The notes: generated from the letters alone by a model not told the origin. Shown: positions 49,990 to 61,074, numbered from the stretch's first letter. The stretch is 64,000 nucleotides of DNA from Myxococcales bacterium (GCA_016794365.1 JAEUKB010000021.1:62001-126000), one strand, 5' to 3'. Numbers and translations: made by a program.

Positions 49990-51314
49990 CACAGCACCAG
50001 CAGCATCGGCTCGCGCAGGCCTTCGACGACTTTGGCCAGCAATTGCGCACCGAGCGCTCCATCGACGATCCGGTGATCGCAGGACATCGTGAGCGTCATT
50101 CGACGACGGACTTCGATGTGATCCTGACCGTCTTTTTCGACGACGACCGCGCGCTTTTCAACCTGTCCGACAGCAAGGATGCCGCTCTCGGGCGGGTTGA
50201 TGATGGCGTAGAACTCGCGAATGCCGTACATGCCTAGGTTGGTCAGGCTGAAGGTTCCGCCGGTGTATTCCTCAGGACGCAGCTTCTTGTCACGACCGCG
50301 CGCTGCCAGATCGCGAACTTCCTTGGCCAGCGCTCCGAGCGACTTCTGATCGGCTCCGCGCACCACCGGCGTAATCAGCCCGTCATCGAGCGCGACCGCG
50401 ACGCTGACATCGACCCGATGATGGGCAACCGCGTGCTGTCCGTCGGGCGCAATCGACATATTGGCCTTGGGCACCAGTCGCAGCGCTCGCGCCAGCGCCT
50501 TCAGGATCATGTCGTTCACCGACACTTTTTCGCCGCCCGCTGCTTGGCTGGCTCGGTTGAGCTGCTCGCGGAAGGTCATCGCCGCTTCCATATCGACCTC
50601 GCTGGTCAGATAAAAGTGCGGCACGGTCTGCTTGGCTTCGACGAGTCGCTTGGCGGCGGTGCGACGGATCATCGACAGCGGCTGTAGCTCATCACCGGGC
50701 AGTAGAATCGGTGGAGCTGCCGTCGTGGTTGGCTGTGCGGTCAGGACTGCGTGCTTTGGCGCTGACTCGACATCGCGCTTGACGATGCGTCCGCCGGGAC
50801 CAGAGCCTTTGAGCGTTCGTAGATCGATGCCCGCTTCGGTGGCCAGACGACGTGCGAGTGGCGACGCAAAGATTCGTCCCGAGCCCGACGCAGAAACCGG
50901 GGCAGACTGTGCAACCGGCGCAGACTGCGCAGCTGGTGCCGACTGTGCAACCGGCGCGGCTGGCTTGGCCGGGGCTACGACGGGAGCCGGTTCCGGTGCT
51001 TTGACGGCAGCTGGTGCAGGCTTTGCTTCGCTTGGACCCGTCGCCACTTCCTTGAGCAGCGCCGAGATGTCTTCCCCTTTGGCTCCCAAAATGGCCACCG
51101 GCGCGCCCAGCTTCACGGTCTGGCCTGGCGTCGCGAGCAGCTTGAGCAGGTAGCCCTCATCTTCGAGGGGAAAGTCCATGTTGGCTTTGTCGGTTTCCAC
51201 CTCGGCCACGATGTCGCCGGGGGTGATCTTGTCGCCTTCTTGCTTCAGCCACTTGGCTACCACGCCCTCTTCCATCGTCGGGGACAGGCGCGGCATCGAG
51301 ATAAGAGTTGCCAT
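49989..51314 (-). CDS. pdhC: Pyruvate dehydrogenase E2 (dihydrolipoyl acetyltransferase)
   Basis: 441 residues. One N-terminal lipoyl domain (MPRLSPTMEEGVVAKWLKQEGD, lipoylation Lys in ETDKANMD near residue 43), an Ala/Pro-rich linker with repeated AQSAPV, a peripheral-subunit-binding domain (FASPLARRLATEAGIDLRTLKG), and the acyltransferase core ending MSCDHRIVDGALGAQLL with the catalytic His. The operon order E1beta-E2-lpd-lipA supports a pyruvate rather than 2-oxoglutarate role. Confidence 0.93.
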   Translation of the reverse strand: MATLISMPRLSPTMEEGVVAKWLKQEGDKITPGDIVAEVETDKANMDFPLEDEGYLLKLLATPGQTVKLGAPVAILGAKGEDISALLKEVATGPSEAKPAPAAVKAPEPAPVVAPAKPAAPVAQSAPAAQSAPVAQSAPVSASGSGRIFASPLARRLATEAGIDLRTLKGSGPGGRIVKRDVESAPKHAVLTAQPTTTAAPPILLPGDELQPLSMIRRTAAKRLVEAKQTVPHFYLTSEVDMEAAMTFREQLNRASQAAGGEKVSVNDMILKALARALRLVPKANMSIAPDGQHAVAHHRVDVSVAVALDDGLITPVVRGADQKSLGALAKEVRDLAARGRDKKLRPEEYTGGTFSLTNLGMYGIREFYAIINPPESGILAVGQVEKRAVVVEKDGQDHIEVRRRMTLTMSCDHRIVDGALGAQLLAKVVEGLREPMLLVL

Positions 51315-51357
51315 GCTGTAGTGTTCTCCGCGTCGGCTGCGGTTTGTTCAAACCGGG

Positions 51358-52332
51358 TTATTCGAGCGTGCGCTTGACGGCTGCAACCACGCGCGCCACG
51401 TCGGGCAGCACGATGGCTTCCAGGTTCAGCGCGTACGGAACGGGCACGTCTTCGCTCGCGACTCGCTCGATTGGTGCGTCCAGATCGTCGAAGCAGTGCT
51501 TCTGCACGCGATACGCAATCTCGCCACCAAAGCTTGAGTGCGGCGTTGCTTCCTGCAGAATCACCAAGCGATTGGTCTTTCGCACCGACGAAAAAATCAG
51601 GTCTTCATCGAGCGGGCGCAGCGTTCGAGGATCGACGATTTCGACATCGATGCCTTCTTTTTCCAGCTCTTTGGCCGCTTGCAGCGCCAGCCCGACCATC
51701 TTCGAGTACGCGACGATGGTGCAGTCTTTTCCTGGTCGCTTGATGTCACCTTTGCCGAGCGGAATCAGGTATTCCCCTTCGGGCACTTCGCCGGTTTCTC
51801 CGTAGAGCAGCTCGGCTTCGATAAAGACCACTGGATCGTCATCGCGAATCGAGGTCTTGAGCAGCCCTTTGGCATCGGCGGGCGTCGAAGGCATCACAAC
51901 CTTCAGTCCCGGCGTATTGCAGTACACGGCCTCGAAGCTGTTCGAGTGTTGTGCGCCGAGCTGATGCGCTGCGCCACCGGCTCCTCGGATGACCATCGGA
52001 ACCTTGAACTGCCCGGCGGACATCTGATGAATCTTGGCGGCAGAGTTTATGATCTGGTCGATCGCCACGAGCGAAAAGTTAAACGTCATCAGCTCGACGA
52101 TGGGCCGCAGACCGACCATTGCTGCGCCGACGCCGATGCCGACAAATCCGCACTCCGCGATGGGGGTGTCGATGACGCGCTTTTCGCCAAAGCGAGCGAG
52201 CATTCCCTGCGACACCTTGTAGGCACCGTTGTAATAGCCGACCTCTTCACCCATCAACAGCACGTTGGGGTCGCGCTGCATCTCCTCGCTCATCGCTTGG
52301 TTGAGCGCTTCGCGAAACGACATCTTCGGCAT
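51358..52332 (-). CDS. pdhB: Pyruvate dehydrogenase E1 component, beta subunit
   Basis: 324 residues. The thiamine-diphosphate-binding transketolase pyrimidine domain begins FREALNQAMSEEMQRDPNVLLMGEEVG, and includes DTPIAECGFVGIGVGAAMVGLRPIVELMTFNF and RGAGGAAHQLGAQHS. The C-terminal transketolase domain has VEIVDPRTLRPLDEDLI. It is 43 bp from E2. The alpha subunit is not adjacent: upstream lies the divergent hutU gene, so pdhA must be elsewhere. Confidence 0.93.
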   Translation of the reverse strand: MPKMSFREALNQAMSEEMQRDPNVLLMGEEVGYYNGAYKVSQGMLARFGEKRVIDTPIAECGFVGIGVGAAMVGLRPIVELMTFNFSLVAIDQIINSAAKIHQMSAGQFKVPMVIRGAGGAAHQLGAQHSNSFEAVYCNTPGLKVVMPSTPADAKGLLKTSIRDDDPVVFIEAELLYGETGEVPEGEYLIPLGKGDIKRPGKDCTIVAYSKMVGLALQAAKELEKEGIDVEIVDPRTLRPLDEDLIFSSVRKTNRLVILQEATPHSSFGGEIAYRVQKHCFDDLDAPIERVASEDVPVPYALNLEAIVLPDVARVVAAVKRTLE

Positions 52333-52592
52333 CGCCTGTCTACTCTCCTCACTGGCCTATCGGCTTCTTGTGGTCGGACCCATGTTCGCCAAGCGTTAGA
52401 TGCTGTGGCGGAAGCGAGTGCGACCCATACTCGGGCGAGCATATCAAATTTCCTGCGCCGCCAAGTGGGCTTCGGGTGTGCTTGGCTGCGACCTGGCGGG
52501 TTTGGGCGCGAACGGCTGGACCGCGAGCACTTCACAAGCCACCGAAGTGGGAACGCAAGTGGTGATATTCTAGAGTCGCGTACTATCTGGCC

Positions 52593-54368
52593 ATGTCTAT
52601 CGCTACCCATACGGAAGGCTTTCTCAAGTCTGCGGTACTGGCCAGTCGTACCGGAACTCTCTCTGCGCCGACGGGCAACACCTTGCATTGCAAGGGCTGG
52701 GCGCAAGAGGCGGCGCTGCGGATGCTGTGCAACAACCTCGATCCTGCTGTCGCAGAGCGTCCCCACGATCTGGTTGTCTATGGCGGGACGGGCAAAGCGG
52801 CGCGCAGTCATGAAGCGCTCGCGGTCATCATCCGAGAGCTTCTGTCGCTAGAAAACGATGAGACGCTGCTCGTTCAGTCGGGCAAAGCCGTCGGTGTGCT
52901 GCGAACCCATGAAGATGCGCCGCGTGTGATCATCGCCAACTCGAACCTGGTTCCGGCGTGGGGTACCTGGCAGCACTTCTGGGAACTGGAGTCGCAGGGC
53001 CTGATGATGTACGGGCAGATGACCGCCGGGTCGTGGATCTACATCGGCACCCAAGGCATCTTGCAAGGCACCTTCGAGACGTTCGCGGCGGCGGCGCTCA
53101 AGCACTTTGGAAGCTCGCTCGCGGGTCGCTGGGTTGTGTCGGCGGGACTGGGTGGCATGGGCGGTGCGCAGCCTCTGGCGGTGACGCTCAACGACGGTGT
53201 GTTTTTGGGCATCGACGTGGACGCGGCGCGCATCAGCCGTCGGGTCGAGCAAGGCTATCTCGATGTACAGGCGCACAGCCTCGATGAAGCGCTGGCCCAG
53301 GTGCAGCAAGCGGTGGCGGATAAGCGTCCTTTGTCGGTGGGTCTGTGCGCCAACATTGCCGATGTCCTGCCCGAGCTGTTGCGTCGCGGTGCGATTCCCG
53401 ATCTGCTGACCGACCAGACCTCGGCGCACGATCCGCTGGGTGGTTATGTGCCAAGTGGCTACAGCCTCGATGAAGCGGCTGCGCTGCGCAAAGACAATCC
53501 CGATGCCTACATCGATCGTGCGCGTCGGACGATGGTGACGCAGCTCGTGGCCGCGATGGCGCTTCGTCAGCGAGGCACACACCTGTTTGACTACGGCAAC
53601 AACCTGCGCGCGCAGGCGCTGCTGCATCCCGATGCGGCCCGCGAAGGTCTGTCGCACAGCGAGCTGTACGCAGCGATGCCCGGCTTTGTTCCGGCCTACA
53701 TTCGACCGCTGTTTTGTGAAGGCAAAGGACCGTTTCGCTGGGCGGCTCTGTCGGGAAATCCGGCGGATATCGAGCGCACCGACGAAGCGGTTCTCGAGAT
53801 CATGAAAGGCACACCGAGCGAAGCGCACCTGCGACGCTGGCTCGGGATGGCCAGTCGGCGCGTCAAGTTCCAGGGTCTGCCTGCGCGCATCTGCTGGCTG
53901 GGCTACGGCGAGCGTGCCCGCGTCGGCACCTACTTTAATGATCTGGTGGCGCGTGGTGAGATCTCGGCGCCGCTGGTGATCGGTCGCGATCATCTCGACT
54001 CGGGCTCGGTGGCTTCGCCCAATCGTGAAACCGAAGCGATGCGAGACGGTAGCGATGCTGTGAGTGACTGGGTCTTTTTGAACGCGCTCGTCAACTGTGC
54101 AGCCGGTGCCACTTGGGTGTCTGTGCATCACGGTGGTGGCGTCGGAATTGGCTATTCGCAGCATGCCGGAATGGTCGTGGTGGCCGATGGTACGGCGGCG
54201 GCTCGGCGGCGGCTTGAGCGTGTGCTGACCAGCGATCCCGCGATGGGTGTGCTGCGTCATGCCGATGCTGGCTATCGAGAAGCCGTCGATTTTGCGGCGG
54301 TACATGGTCCGCGTGTGCCGCACCTTGTTTCAAAACCAGAACCTTCGTCGGGGGAACCCGGCGCGTAA
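52593..54368 (+). CDS. hutU: Urocanate hydratase
   Basis: Second step of histidine degradation: urocanate plus water to imidazolone propionate, using tightly bound NAD+. The 591 residues show [12 protein letters not shown], the substrate region [55 protein letters not shown] and [22 protein letters not shown]. No other hut genes are in the window. A TACTAT box ends 6 nt before the ATG. Confidence 0.96.
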   Translation: MSIATHTEGFLKSAVLASRTGTLSAPTGNTLHCKGWAQEAALRMLCNNLDPAVAERPHDLVVYGGTGKAARSHEALAVIIRELLSLENDETLLVQSGKAVGVLRTHEDAPRVIIANSNLVPAWGTWQHFWELESQGLMMYGQMTAGSWIYIGTQGILQGTFETFAAAALKHFGSSLAGRWVVSAGLGGMGGAQPLAVTLNDGVFLGIDVDAARISRRVEQGYLDVQAHSLDEALAQVQQAVADKRPLSVGLCANIADVLPELLRRGAIPDLLTDQTSAHDPLGGYVPSGYSLDEAAALRKDNPDAYIDRARRTMVTQLVAAMALRQRGTHLFDYGNNLRAQALLHPDAAREGLSHSELYAAMPGFVPAYIRPLFCEGKGPFRWAALSGNPADIERTDEAVLEIMKGTPSEAHLRRWLGMASRRVKFQGLPARICWLGYGERARVGTYFNDLVARGEISAPLVIGRDHLDSGSVASPNRETEAMRDGSDAVSDWVFLNALVNCAAGATWVSVHHGGGVGIGYSQHAGMVVVADGTAAARRRLERVLTSDPAMGVLRHADAGYREAVDFAAVHGPRVPHLVSKPEPSSGEPGA

Positions 54369-54398
54369 CCGCGTCCGCCAGTCGCGGCGGGAGAGAAG

Positions 54399-56480
54399 AT
54401 GACGCTTCTGTTTGGTCCGAACACAAGCCTCCGTTTCAAGCTGCTGCTGCCGCCGCTGCTCGTGCTGCTCTTTTTGCTAAGCACGCTCTCGATCGTCGGA
54501 AACAACTGGCTGCACGATGTATCGCAGCGTCTGGCGCAGTCGCATGCCGATAGTCGCGTCGCGGACTTGGCGCACTCGGTGCTGCTGTCGGATGCACTGC
54601 GGAACGCGCCGGAAAAGAACCTGTCGCCGCTGCTCAACGGCACCGTCGATAACGATCCTCGGATGCTGTTTGCGGTGCTCAAGCTGCGGGATCAGCTCTT
54701 TATCGGAACGCGCAGTGGCACCGAAGGCGAACAGCTGTCGCTGCTGCTCGCGGATCAGAAGCGCTACAGTAACCTGGCCCAGAACGTCACGCAGCGTCTG
54801 GCCAGCATCGAGTTTTCGATCGCTCGTCGGATGGTGCCGATTCCGGGTACCACCGAGAGTGCCGAGCTGACCTTGGCTGCTTCGCTGCGTGATCAGGTCG
54901 CCGACTATCGAACCAGCCTGTTTCTGATCTTGGGCGTGCTCGGTGCGGCGCTGTTTGGATACGCGATCTTTGCGATCTACGTGCTGTCGGTGCTGGGACG
55001 ACGGATGGATCAGCTGGTCGATGCAGCCATGCGCGTCGAGCAAGGCGATCTCAATGTGCGCATCGGCAACCTGGTTCCCGACGAAATTGCTGTGGTCGGA
55101 CGCGCGTTCGATAGTGAAGCAGAGCGGCTGTCGTCAGCAGTCAGCATGCTGCAATCGGCAGCCATCGTGGTCGAGCGTGCTTCGACGGATGTCAACCAGA
55201 CGCGCTCGGGACTTCAGCGAACGCTCAGCGCGCAGGTCCGTGACATCGAAGATGCGCTTCAGGTGCTGCGCGAAGTGCTGACGGGCTTTGCATCGGCTGG
55301 TGTCCAGGCAGAGCACACGCGCGACGAAGCACGCAACGCCTCGGCCAACTGTCAGCGCTTGACCACCAGCGTCCAAGACGCGACCGCGACCATCGAAGAA
55401 GCCGAGCGCGTGGTGGCGCAGACCTCGGACAGCTTGGGTCAGGTGTCCAATGCGACGGCAGACATTGCCAAGCACGCCGACACGCTGTCGGACACCACCG
55501 CGTCCACGGCCAGCGCCATGCTTCAGATGAAGCACTCGATCTCGCGGGTTCGTGAGACCGCCATCACCGCCGCCAGCCTCGCAGAGCAAGCCGGTCTTGA
55601 CGCAGAGCGTGGCACCCAAGTGCTGCAAGAGAGCATGAACGGCATCGAGCACATCCGCGACGCCTCACGCGCCATCGGCAACGTCACCGAGGAGCTGGAA
55701 AAGCGCGTCGGCGAGATCGGCGATGTCCTTCATCTCATCACGGAGCTGACGCAGCGCACCAACCTGCTCGCGCTCAATGCCAGCATCATTGCGGCCCAAG
55801 CGGGTGCGGAAGGTCGTGGCTTTGCCGTCGTCGCCGATGAAATCAAGGATCTCGCTCGTCGGACTGCCAACTCCGCCGGGAGCATCGACAACCTGATTCA
55901 AGCGGTATCCGATGGTGCACACGCGGCTCGTCGCGCTGCCGTTGCGGGATCCGATGCGGTCGAAGCCGGTGCCTCTCAATCGAGTGAAGCCGCCAAGACC
56001 ATGACCGACATCTTGTCGCGACTGCGCAACTCGGCAGCGATGGCCAAGTCCATTGCCGCAGCGACGGATGAACAAGCACGCAGCTCGGCCTATGTGACGC
56101 GCTCGATTCAGGATGTCCAAAACCACGTCACCGAGATCACCGGCAAAGCCGTCGATCAGACCCGTCGCACCGAATACCTTCAGCGTCAGGTGTCCCGTCT
56201 GCGCGAGCTGGTCGATCGTCTGTCGAAAGGCGGACGTGACGAGCGGGACAGCATGGCCGCGATCTCAGAGTCGCTTCAGCGAATGGTGCGGACGCTCGAT
56301 GAGCTATCGACCTCGCAGCGCAACAATGTGACCGAAGGGGAGCGTCTACGGAACTTGATGGAAGTGGTGCGCCGAGGCATGTCGAGCCAGCGAGAGCAGA
56401 GTGCTGCGCTCGATCGATGCCTGGGCGAGCTGGGAAATCAGGCGACGGAGCTACGCGGACAGCTTAGCAAGCGGCAGTAG
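54399..56480 (+). CDS. Methyl-accepting chemotaxis protein
   Basis: The 693-residue receptor has two membrane segments ([20 protein letters not shown] and [21 protein letters not shown]) around a periplasmic sensor of about 140 residues. A HAMP domain ([22 protein letters not shown]) follows. The cytoplasmic coiled coil carries the conserved hairpin tip ([31 protein letters not shown], near 436-470). A gggagag ribosome site precedes the ATG. It lies 30 bp after hutU and may be cotranscribed; the ligand is unknown. The 3' end overlaps the converging gene by 17 bp. Confidence 0.93.
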   Translation: MTLLFGPNTSLRFKLLLPPLLVLLFLLSTLSIVGNNWLHDVSQRLAQSHADSRVADLAHSVLLSDALRNAPEKNLSPLLNGTVDNDPRMLFAVLKLRDQLFIGTRSGTEGEQLSLLLADQKRYSNLAQNVTQRLASIEFSIARRMVPIPGTTESAELTLAASLRDQVADYRTSLFLILGVLGAALFGYAIFAIYVLSVLGRRMDQLVDAAMRVEQGDLNVRIGNLVPDEIAVVGRAFDSEAERLSSAVSMLQSAAIVVERASTDVNQTRSGLQRTLSAQVRDIEDALQVLREVLTGFASAGVQAEHTRDEARNASANCQRLTTSVQDATATIEEAERVVAQTSDSLGQVSNATADIAKHADTLSDTTASTASAMLQMKHSISRVRETAITAASLAEQAGLDAERGTQVLQESMNGIEHIRDASRAIGNVTEELEKRVGEIGDVLHLITELTQRTNLLALNASIIAAQAGAEGRGFAVVADEIKDLARRTANSAGSIDNLIQAVSDGAHAARRAAVAGSDAVEAGASQSSEAAKTMTDILSRLRNSAAMAKSIAAATDEQARSSAYVTRSIQDVQNHVTEITGKAVDQTRRTEYLQRQVSRLRELVDRLSKGGRDERDSMAAISESLQRMVRTLDELSTSQRNNVTEGERLRNLMEVVRRGMSSQREQSAALDRCLGELGNQATELRGQLSKRQ

Positions 56481-57174
56481 GACGAAGCTGCTGCATTCCG
56501 TCGAGGAATAGCCACAGCGCCTGCGACGCTCGCTCGGCGGCATCGACCACCGCTTGACGCTCTTCGACCGACTTGGCATGCGCAACCAGCGCATCGCACT
56601 CGACCTGGCGGTGAACCACGTCCGCGTCTTCATGCACGGAAAAGAACGACACCGCGCGCGGATCACGCAGTCCGTAAAAATCACCGAGTCCTTCGCGCTT
56701 GGTCTTGGCCACGTCGGGAATCTGCGACTCATACGCGTACAGCGCCGCCATTCCTTCCAGGTAGCTTCCGTTCTTGGTCAGGTCGCGGAAGATCTCGACG
56801 GAAGCTTGGGTCGCGCGCGTTGGCTCAGCGGAAGTCACCGCGTCACGCGCAACGCCGAGTCCTTCCGCAAAGCGCAGCCACAGCTCTGGGTGATTGCTGT
56901 CGCCTTGCTCTTCTTCGCACAGGTTCTGTAGCAGCTCTTGACGCAGCGTCAGATCGTCGCAGTTTGCGTGAACGCCGCTCACGTAGCGCGGGAACGCCTT
57001 GACGTGGTGGAAGTACTGCTTCGAGTACTCGCGCAGATCATCGAGGCTGAGCGCGCCTTGGCTCCACGCCTGATAAAACGGGTGCGACAGCATTGCGTGA
57101 CGCTGCACTGCCGCATCGAGAGCGCGCACAAACTCGGCATCGCTACGCAGGTCAAAGCTGGAAGTCTGGTTCAT
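56464..57174 (-). CDS. CADD-like haem-oxygenase-fold protein
   Basis: The 236-residue all-helical protein resembles the CADD/TENA-PqqC family. [45 protein letters not shown], and [16 protein letters not shown] supply the His/Glu residues of a di-iron site. Characterised relatives make 4-aminobenzoate, possibly sacrificing their own side chains; the reaction here is not proven. I start at MNQTSS (57174), preceded by gggagagg. It converges with the chemoreceptor gene. Confidence 0.82.
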   Translation of the reverse strand: MNQTSSFDLRSDAEFVRALDAAVQRHAMLSHPFYQAWSQGALSLDDLREYSKQYFHHVKAFPRYVSGVHANCDDLTLRQELLQNLCEEEQGDSNHPELWLRFAEGLGVARDAVTSAEPTRATQASVEIFRDLTKNGSYLEGMAALYAYESQIPDVAKTKREGLGDFYGLRDPRAVSFFSVHEDADVVHRQVECDALVAHAKSVEERQAVVDAAERASQALWLFLDGMQQLRPTAAC

Positions 57175-57339
57175 CTTGGGCCTCTCCCTATCCATGGTCT
57201 CGACGAGGATGATGCCACGGCAAGAGCAAGACTCTTTCCGCAGCGACAAGTGCGCGCAGCTTAGCGCAAAACCGGGTCCGTCCGTCAAGAGGCTCGTGTA
57301 GGTGGGTCGCTGAAACCGCACGACGAAGGACTCGCGGTG

Positions 57340-58200
57340 CTACGTCAGAAAGCGGGTCAGGGCGGCAAACAAGGGCGTGGGCGCTTCGATATACGGAACG
57401 TGACCGCACTGTGGCAGGCGAACCAGCTCGGCACCTAGAATCGAGGCTGTCTCGGCAGCGCTCTCCATCGGAATCACATCCTGCTCGCCGTGAATCACCA
57501 GCGTGGGAATGTGACGCAGCGACGCAAGCTCTGTCCGCAGATCGAACGACGGACCCAGGCTCTTCCAGATCGCTTCTTCCAGGCGCTGCTTAACCAGAAA
57601 CGGTGTCAGCTCCAGTGCTCGCCGAGGCGACAGAAAGTACGGTGTCACCGCCAGTGCGAAGCGATATCGTCGCTGCTCTTCGGGTGAAAGCGAGTCCTTC
57701 TTCTGCGCAAACTCCTCGCGTAGCTTCTGGACTTCGGGTCGGTGTAGCGCATCCGCCATGCGCTGCTGATATTCTTTCCGAACCGTCGCAGTCGGCGGAG
57801 CAGGCGACAGCAGGATGAGCCGCTCGACGTGCTGTGGATGCTTCACCGCATACAGCATCGCCAAAAGCGCTCCCCACGAGTAGCCCATCAGCCGAACCTT
57901 TTCGACGCCGACAAAGCGCCGCACCGCATCGACATCTTGGGTGTGAATCGCCACAGAAGGTGGCTCTTCCCCGTCCGCTTGCGGAGAGCGATCCGCGCCG
58001 CGCTGATCATAAAAGTAGACGCGCCGACCGCTGCCCAGGTCACTTACGGCATCAAGCTGTGGTCGAAGGTAGCGACTGTCTGCGCCCGGTCCACCGTGCA
58101 GGACCAAAAGCGGCGGACCCAGCGCGCTCTGTGAGACAGCAGGATCGACCCACTCGACGTGCAAGTGGGCCGCTGGGACCGCCAGGTCAAACCCGCTCAC
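57340..58200 (-). CDS. Alpha/beta hydrolase, proline-iminopeptidase-like
   Basis: 286 residues from GTG 58200, whose GTGA overlaps the stop of the upstream membrane-protein gene. The hydrolase core shows PPLLVLHGGPGADSRYL (oxyanion loop), VYFYDQRGADRSP, nucleophile GYSWGALLAML, catalytic Asp in IHGEQDVIPME and His in PQCGHVPYIE. The GGPG and DQRG motifs point to the prolyl-aminopeptidase group, but the substrate is not certain. No signal peptide is seen with this start. Confidence 0.88.
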   Translation of the reverse strand: MSGFDLAVPAAHLHVEWVDPAVSQSALGPPLLVLHGGPGADSRYLRPQLDAVSDLGSGRRVYFYDQRGADRSPQADGEEPPSVAIHTQDVDAVRRFVGVEKVRLMGYSWGALLAMLYAVKHPQHVERLILLSPAPPTATVRKEYQQRMADALHRPEVQKLREEFAQKKDSLSPEEQRRYRFALAVTPYFLSPRRALELTPFLVKQRLEEAIWKSLGPSFDLRTELASLRHIPTLVIHGEQDVIPMESAAETASILGAELVRLPQCGHVPYIEAPTPLFAALTRFLT

Positions 58201-58982
58201 GCCGACTGTCCACGCAGAAAGCGCAGCGCCGGACGCAGAAACGGAGCACTGGCCGCAATGAGCATCACCGATGACAAAAGCCCAAGTTGATGGACATGAC
58301 CCGGCGACAGCAGCGTCTGAAGATACGTCGGGTTGTGCAGCGGCGCGACGCCATGGCTGTGGAGCAGCGACAGCGGCAGCAGCAGTCCCGCGCCTAGCAT
58401 CATCAGCACGCCAGCGGTGCGGTTGCGCAGCACCGCCAGCAGACCCACACACGCCAGCACCAGCAGCGCCGAAGCGCCTTCTTTGGGTGCGAGCGCCATC
58501 AGGATCAGCGTCGGCAAGCTCGCCGCCGCGCGCGTCACCGTGTGACCGACCTTTTCGACGCCTTGCTCATCGACTCGCAGCAGCTTTCGCCACTCCGTTT
58601 GACCATCGAAGTGCTCGGACAGCTTCTGGCCTTGCAGAAACAGCGTCACGATGCCGTGCGTGGCTCCGTAAAACAGCAGCACCGGGTCCAGCGACTTGGC
58701 CGTCACCATGCCCCACAGCGCCACCGTCAGACCCGAATAGCCCAGGCCGATGGCATACCAGCGCGCCCAGAACCAGTCCGCCGACAGCGCAAAGAACGCC
58801 AACCCGTAGGTCAGCGACAGTGCCGCAAACGGAGCCACCCACTCGCGCTCCGGCTGACCCGGCGGTGACAGGTAAAACAGCAGCGCTAGCAGCGAGTACA
58901 GCGCCGTGTAAAACGAAAGACACAGGATCGAGACCGCTTTGCGTTCCCCGGCGAATCCAAAGGGCTGGTCAAGCAGTGACAT
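58197..58982 (-). CDS. Polytopic membrane protein of unknown function
   Basis: The 261-residue protein has seven or eight hydrophobic segments, with a loop (GQKLSEHFDGQTEWRKLLRVDEQGVEKVG) between the fourth and fifth. I do not recognise a family and no catalytic motif is visible. It is translationally coupled to the alpha/beta hydrolase downstream (GTGA), suggesting a shared task. Upstream, 88 bp separate it from the end of mutL. Confidence 0.75.
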   Translation of the reverse strand: MSLLDQPFGFAGERKAVSILCLSFYTALYSLLALLFYLSPPGQPEREWVAPFAALSLTYGLAFFALSADWFWARWYAIGLGYSGLTVALWGMVTAKSLDPVLLFYGATHGIVTLFLQGQKLSEHFDGQTEWRKLLRVDEQGVEKVGHTVTRAAASLPTLILMALAPKEGASALLVLACVGLLAVLRNRTAGVLMMLGAGLLLPLSLLHSHGVAPLHNPTYLQTLLSPGHVHQLGLLSSVMLIAASAPFLRPALRFLRGQSA

Positions 58983-59070
58983 GGGCGTTACCTCAGCTCG
59001 TTTTCGTCGATACAGTCCAGTATGCCAGGACCGACTTCAAGCGTTGGATGCCAGAGTCGGCTTTTCGTCG

Positions 59071-61071
59071 CTAGGTTCGGTGGAAGCGACGCTCTACTTC
59101 ACTACGATCCAGTCGCCACAGCACAGGCCGTCCATGCGGACAGTACGGGCTTAGCGACACATCATCGAGCGCCACCAGCAAGGCCCGCGCTCGGCTTTCA
59201 TCCAGCACATCGCCCGCGCGCGTCGCCGCATGACAAGCCATCGTCGCCAGCAGCAGCTCGTCGCGCTTTTGCAGCACATCCGATCGGCCATGCTCTTCTA
59301 GTTCATCGAGCACCAGCCGCAGCAGTCGCTCAGGCTCGCTGTGAACCTGCGCACCGCGTCCGTACTGTCCCAGGTCCGGGGCCGACGTGAGCGCAAAGGT
59401 CTTGCCCGAAAACGGTCGCACTTCAAAGCCAAGCTGCTGAAGCGCCGCGTCGTACTCACTCACCAGCGAGGCGCGCTTTTCGTCCAGCTCCAGGTGTACC
59501 GGAAACAGCAGCCGCTGCGACGCCAAGGTCTGTCCGTGGGCCCGGCGCAGGCGCTCAAACAGCACCCGCTCGTGCGCCGCGTGCTGATCAATGATGAGCA
59601 GCTCGTCTTGGTATTCGCACAAAAGGTACGTCGCAAAGAGCTGGCCCAGATACGGGAGCTGCTGAAGCTGAAGCCGTCCCTCACTGTGGACTTCGACCGT
59701 CTGCGCCGGTGGATTGCTCGGCGTGGGCTCGCTCTCTGGCTGCGGCAGGCTTGACTCGGCAATCGGAGCATACAGCTTGAGCGCTTGCTGAAGCCGATTG
59801 CGATGCTCACCCAGTCCACTCGGTCGCGGCGGCTCTCGCAGCAGCGGCAGCGCATGGATTGCCATCTGGGCATCCGGCGACTCCTGCGGCTTCTTCGCGT
59901 GGGCCGTCGCCATCATCGCAGCCGGTGGCGTCCGTATCGCTTCTCGACTGGTGGGCGTGCCACCGTAGCTCGGACGCGGCTCCCGCGCGCCATCCGACAG
60001 GCCCGATCCCAGCACATACGTTCGCTCGTTCAGCGTCGGCTTGTTCTTTCCAAGCAGCCAAGGCGACTCGACGCATAGCTCACGAATCGCCCGCTGCACC
60101 GCTCCAAACACCGCGTCGGCGTTGGCAATGCGAACCTCGAGCTTTTGGGGGTGGACGTTGACATCCACAAGCTGAAGGTCTAGCTGCAGGTGCAGCACGC
60201 ACATCGGATAGCGACCCTTTTCCAGCAGCTCGCCGTAGCCGGTGGTGATGGCTTGCAGCAGGCTGCGGTCGCGCACAAAGCGACGATTCACCAGCAAAAA
60301 GACATTGCGAGCCGTCGTGGTCGCATCATCTGGCGCGCCGATATGGGCTTCCACCGATACGCCCGCTGCGCTTCCTTGCGCCAGATACAGCACCTGCGCG
60401 CCTTGGCTCTTGCCTCGGCTGGCCAGCGCGGCTTTCGAGCGCTCTAGGGGGCTTTTGTGCGGCGGCAGATCCAGCAGCACCCGATCCTTGTCGAGCGAGC
60501 GCAGCCGAAAGTGAACGCCCGGATAGGCCAGGGCCAGACGAACCAGCGTCTCGGCAATGTGTCCCGTCTCGGTCGCCTCGCTCTTCATGAACTTTAGGCG
60601 CGCCGGGACGTTGTAAAACAGGTCGCGGATCTCAATCTGTGTGCCGACTGGACCCCCGACTTCGCGACTCGGGCTCTGCTTCTGACCGGCTTCGAGCGCG
60701 ATCCGATACGCCGCCACCGCATCCTTGCTGCGGGTCGAAAGCTGAAGCCGCGACACCGAAGCCACCGAAGCCAGCGCTTCGCCGCGAAAGCCCATCGTGG
60801 TCAGCCGGAACAGATCATCGGCGCTGCGCAGCTTGCTCGTCGCATGACGAAGCAAAGACAGCTCCGCGTCTTCTGGGCTCATGCCGTAGCCATCGTCAGC
60901 GATGCGGACCAGCTTCAGCCCGCCGTCTTCGATGTCTACGTCAATCCGCTGCGCCCCTGCGTCCAGGGAGTTTTCAACCAGCTCTTTGACCACGGATGCT
61001 GGCCGCTCGACCACCTCGCCTGCGGCAATTTGGTTGGTCAGCTCCTCAGGCAGGAGCGCAATGCGCGGCAT
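59071..61071 (-). CDS. mutL: DNA mismatch repair protein MutL
   Basis: 666 residues. The GHKL ATPase domain has IAAGEVVERPASVVKELVENSLDAGA, DDGYGM and TMGFRGEALASVASVS. A variable linker (350-460) joins the C-terminal domain. That domain carries DQHAAHERVLFE near residue 494, which fits the DQHA(x)2E(x)4E endonuclease motif, plus CPHGRPVLWRL at the end. It should therefore nick DNA itself, as in bacteria lacking MutH. It starts 3 bp after rpoZ; mutS is not in the window. Confidence 0.95.
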   Translation of the reverse strand: MPRIALLPEELTNQIAAGEVVERPASVVKELVENSLDAGAQRIDVDIEDGGLKLVRIADDGYGMSPEDAELSLLRHATSKLRSADDLFRLTTMGFRGEALASVASVSRLQLSTRSKDAVAAYRIALEAGQKQSPSREVGGPVGTQIEIRDLFYNVPARLKFMKSEATETGHIAETLVRLALAYPGVHFRLRSLDKDRVLLDLPPHKSPLERSKAALASRGKSQGAQVLYLAQGSAAGVSVEAHIGAPDDATTTARNVFLLVNRRFVRDRSLLQAITTGYGELLEKGRYPMCVLHLQLDLQLVDVNVHPQKLEVRIANADAVFGAVQRAIRELCVESPWLLGKNKPTLNERTYVLGSGLSDGAREPRPSYGGTPTSREAIRTPPAAMMATAHAKKPQESPDAQMAIHALPLLREPPRPSGLGEHRNRLQQALKLYAPIAESSLPQPESEPTPSNPPAQTVEVHSEGRLQLQQLPYLGQLFATYLLCEYQDELLIIDQHAAHERVLFERLRRAHGQTLASQRLLFPVHLELDEKRASLVSEYDAALQQLGFEVRPFSGKTFALTSAPDLGQYGRGAQVHSEPERLLRLVLDELEEHGRSDVLQKRDELLLATMACHAATRAGDVLDESRARALLVALDDVSLSPYCPHGRPVLWRLDRSEVERRFHRT

Positions 61072-61074
61072 GGA

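Noticed and set aside
52848-54323. Long minus-strand open frame of 491 codons
   Set aside because: It lies wholly opposite hutU, is His/Arg-rich and matches no family pattern.
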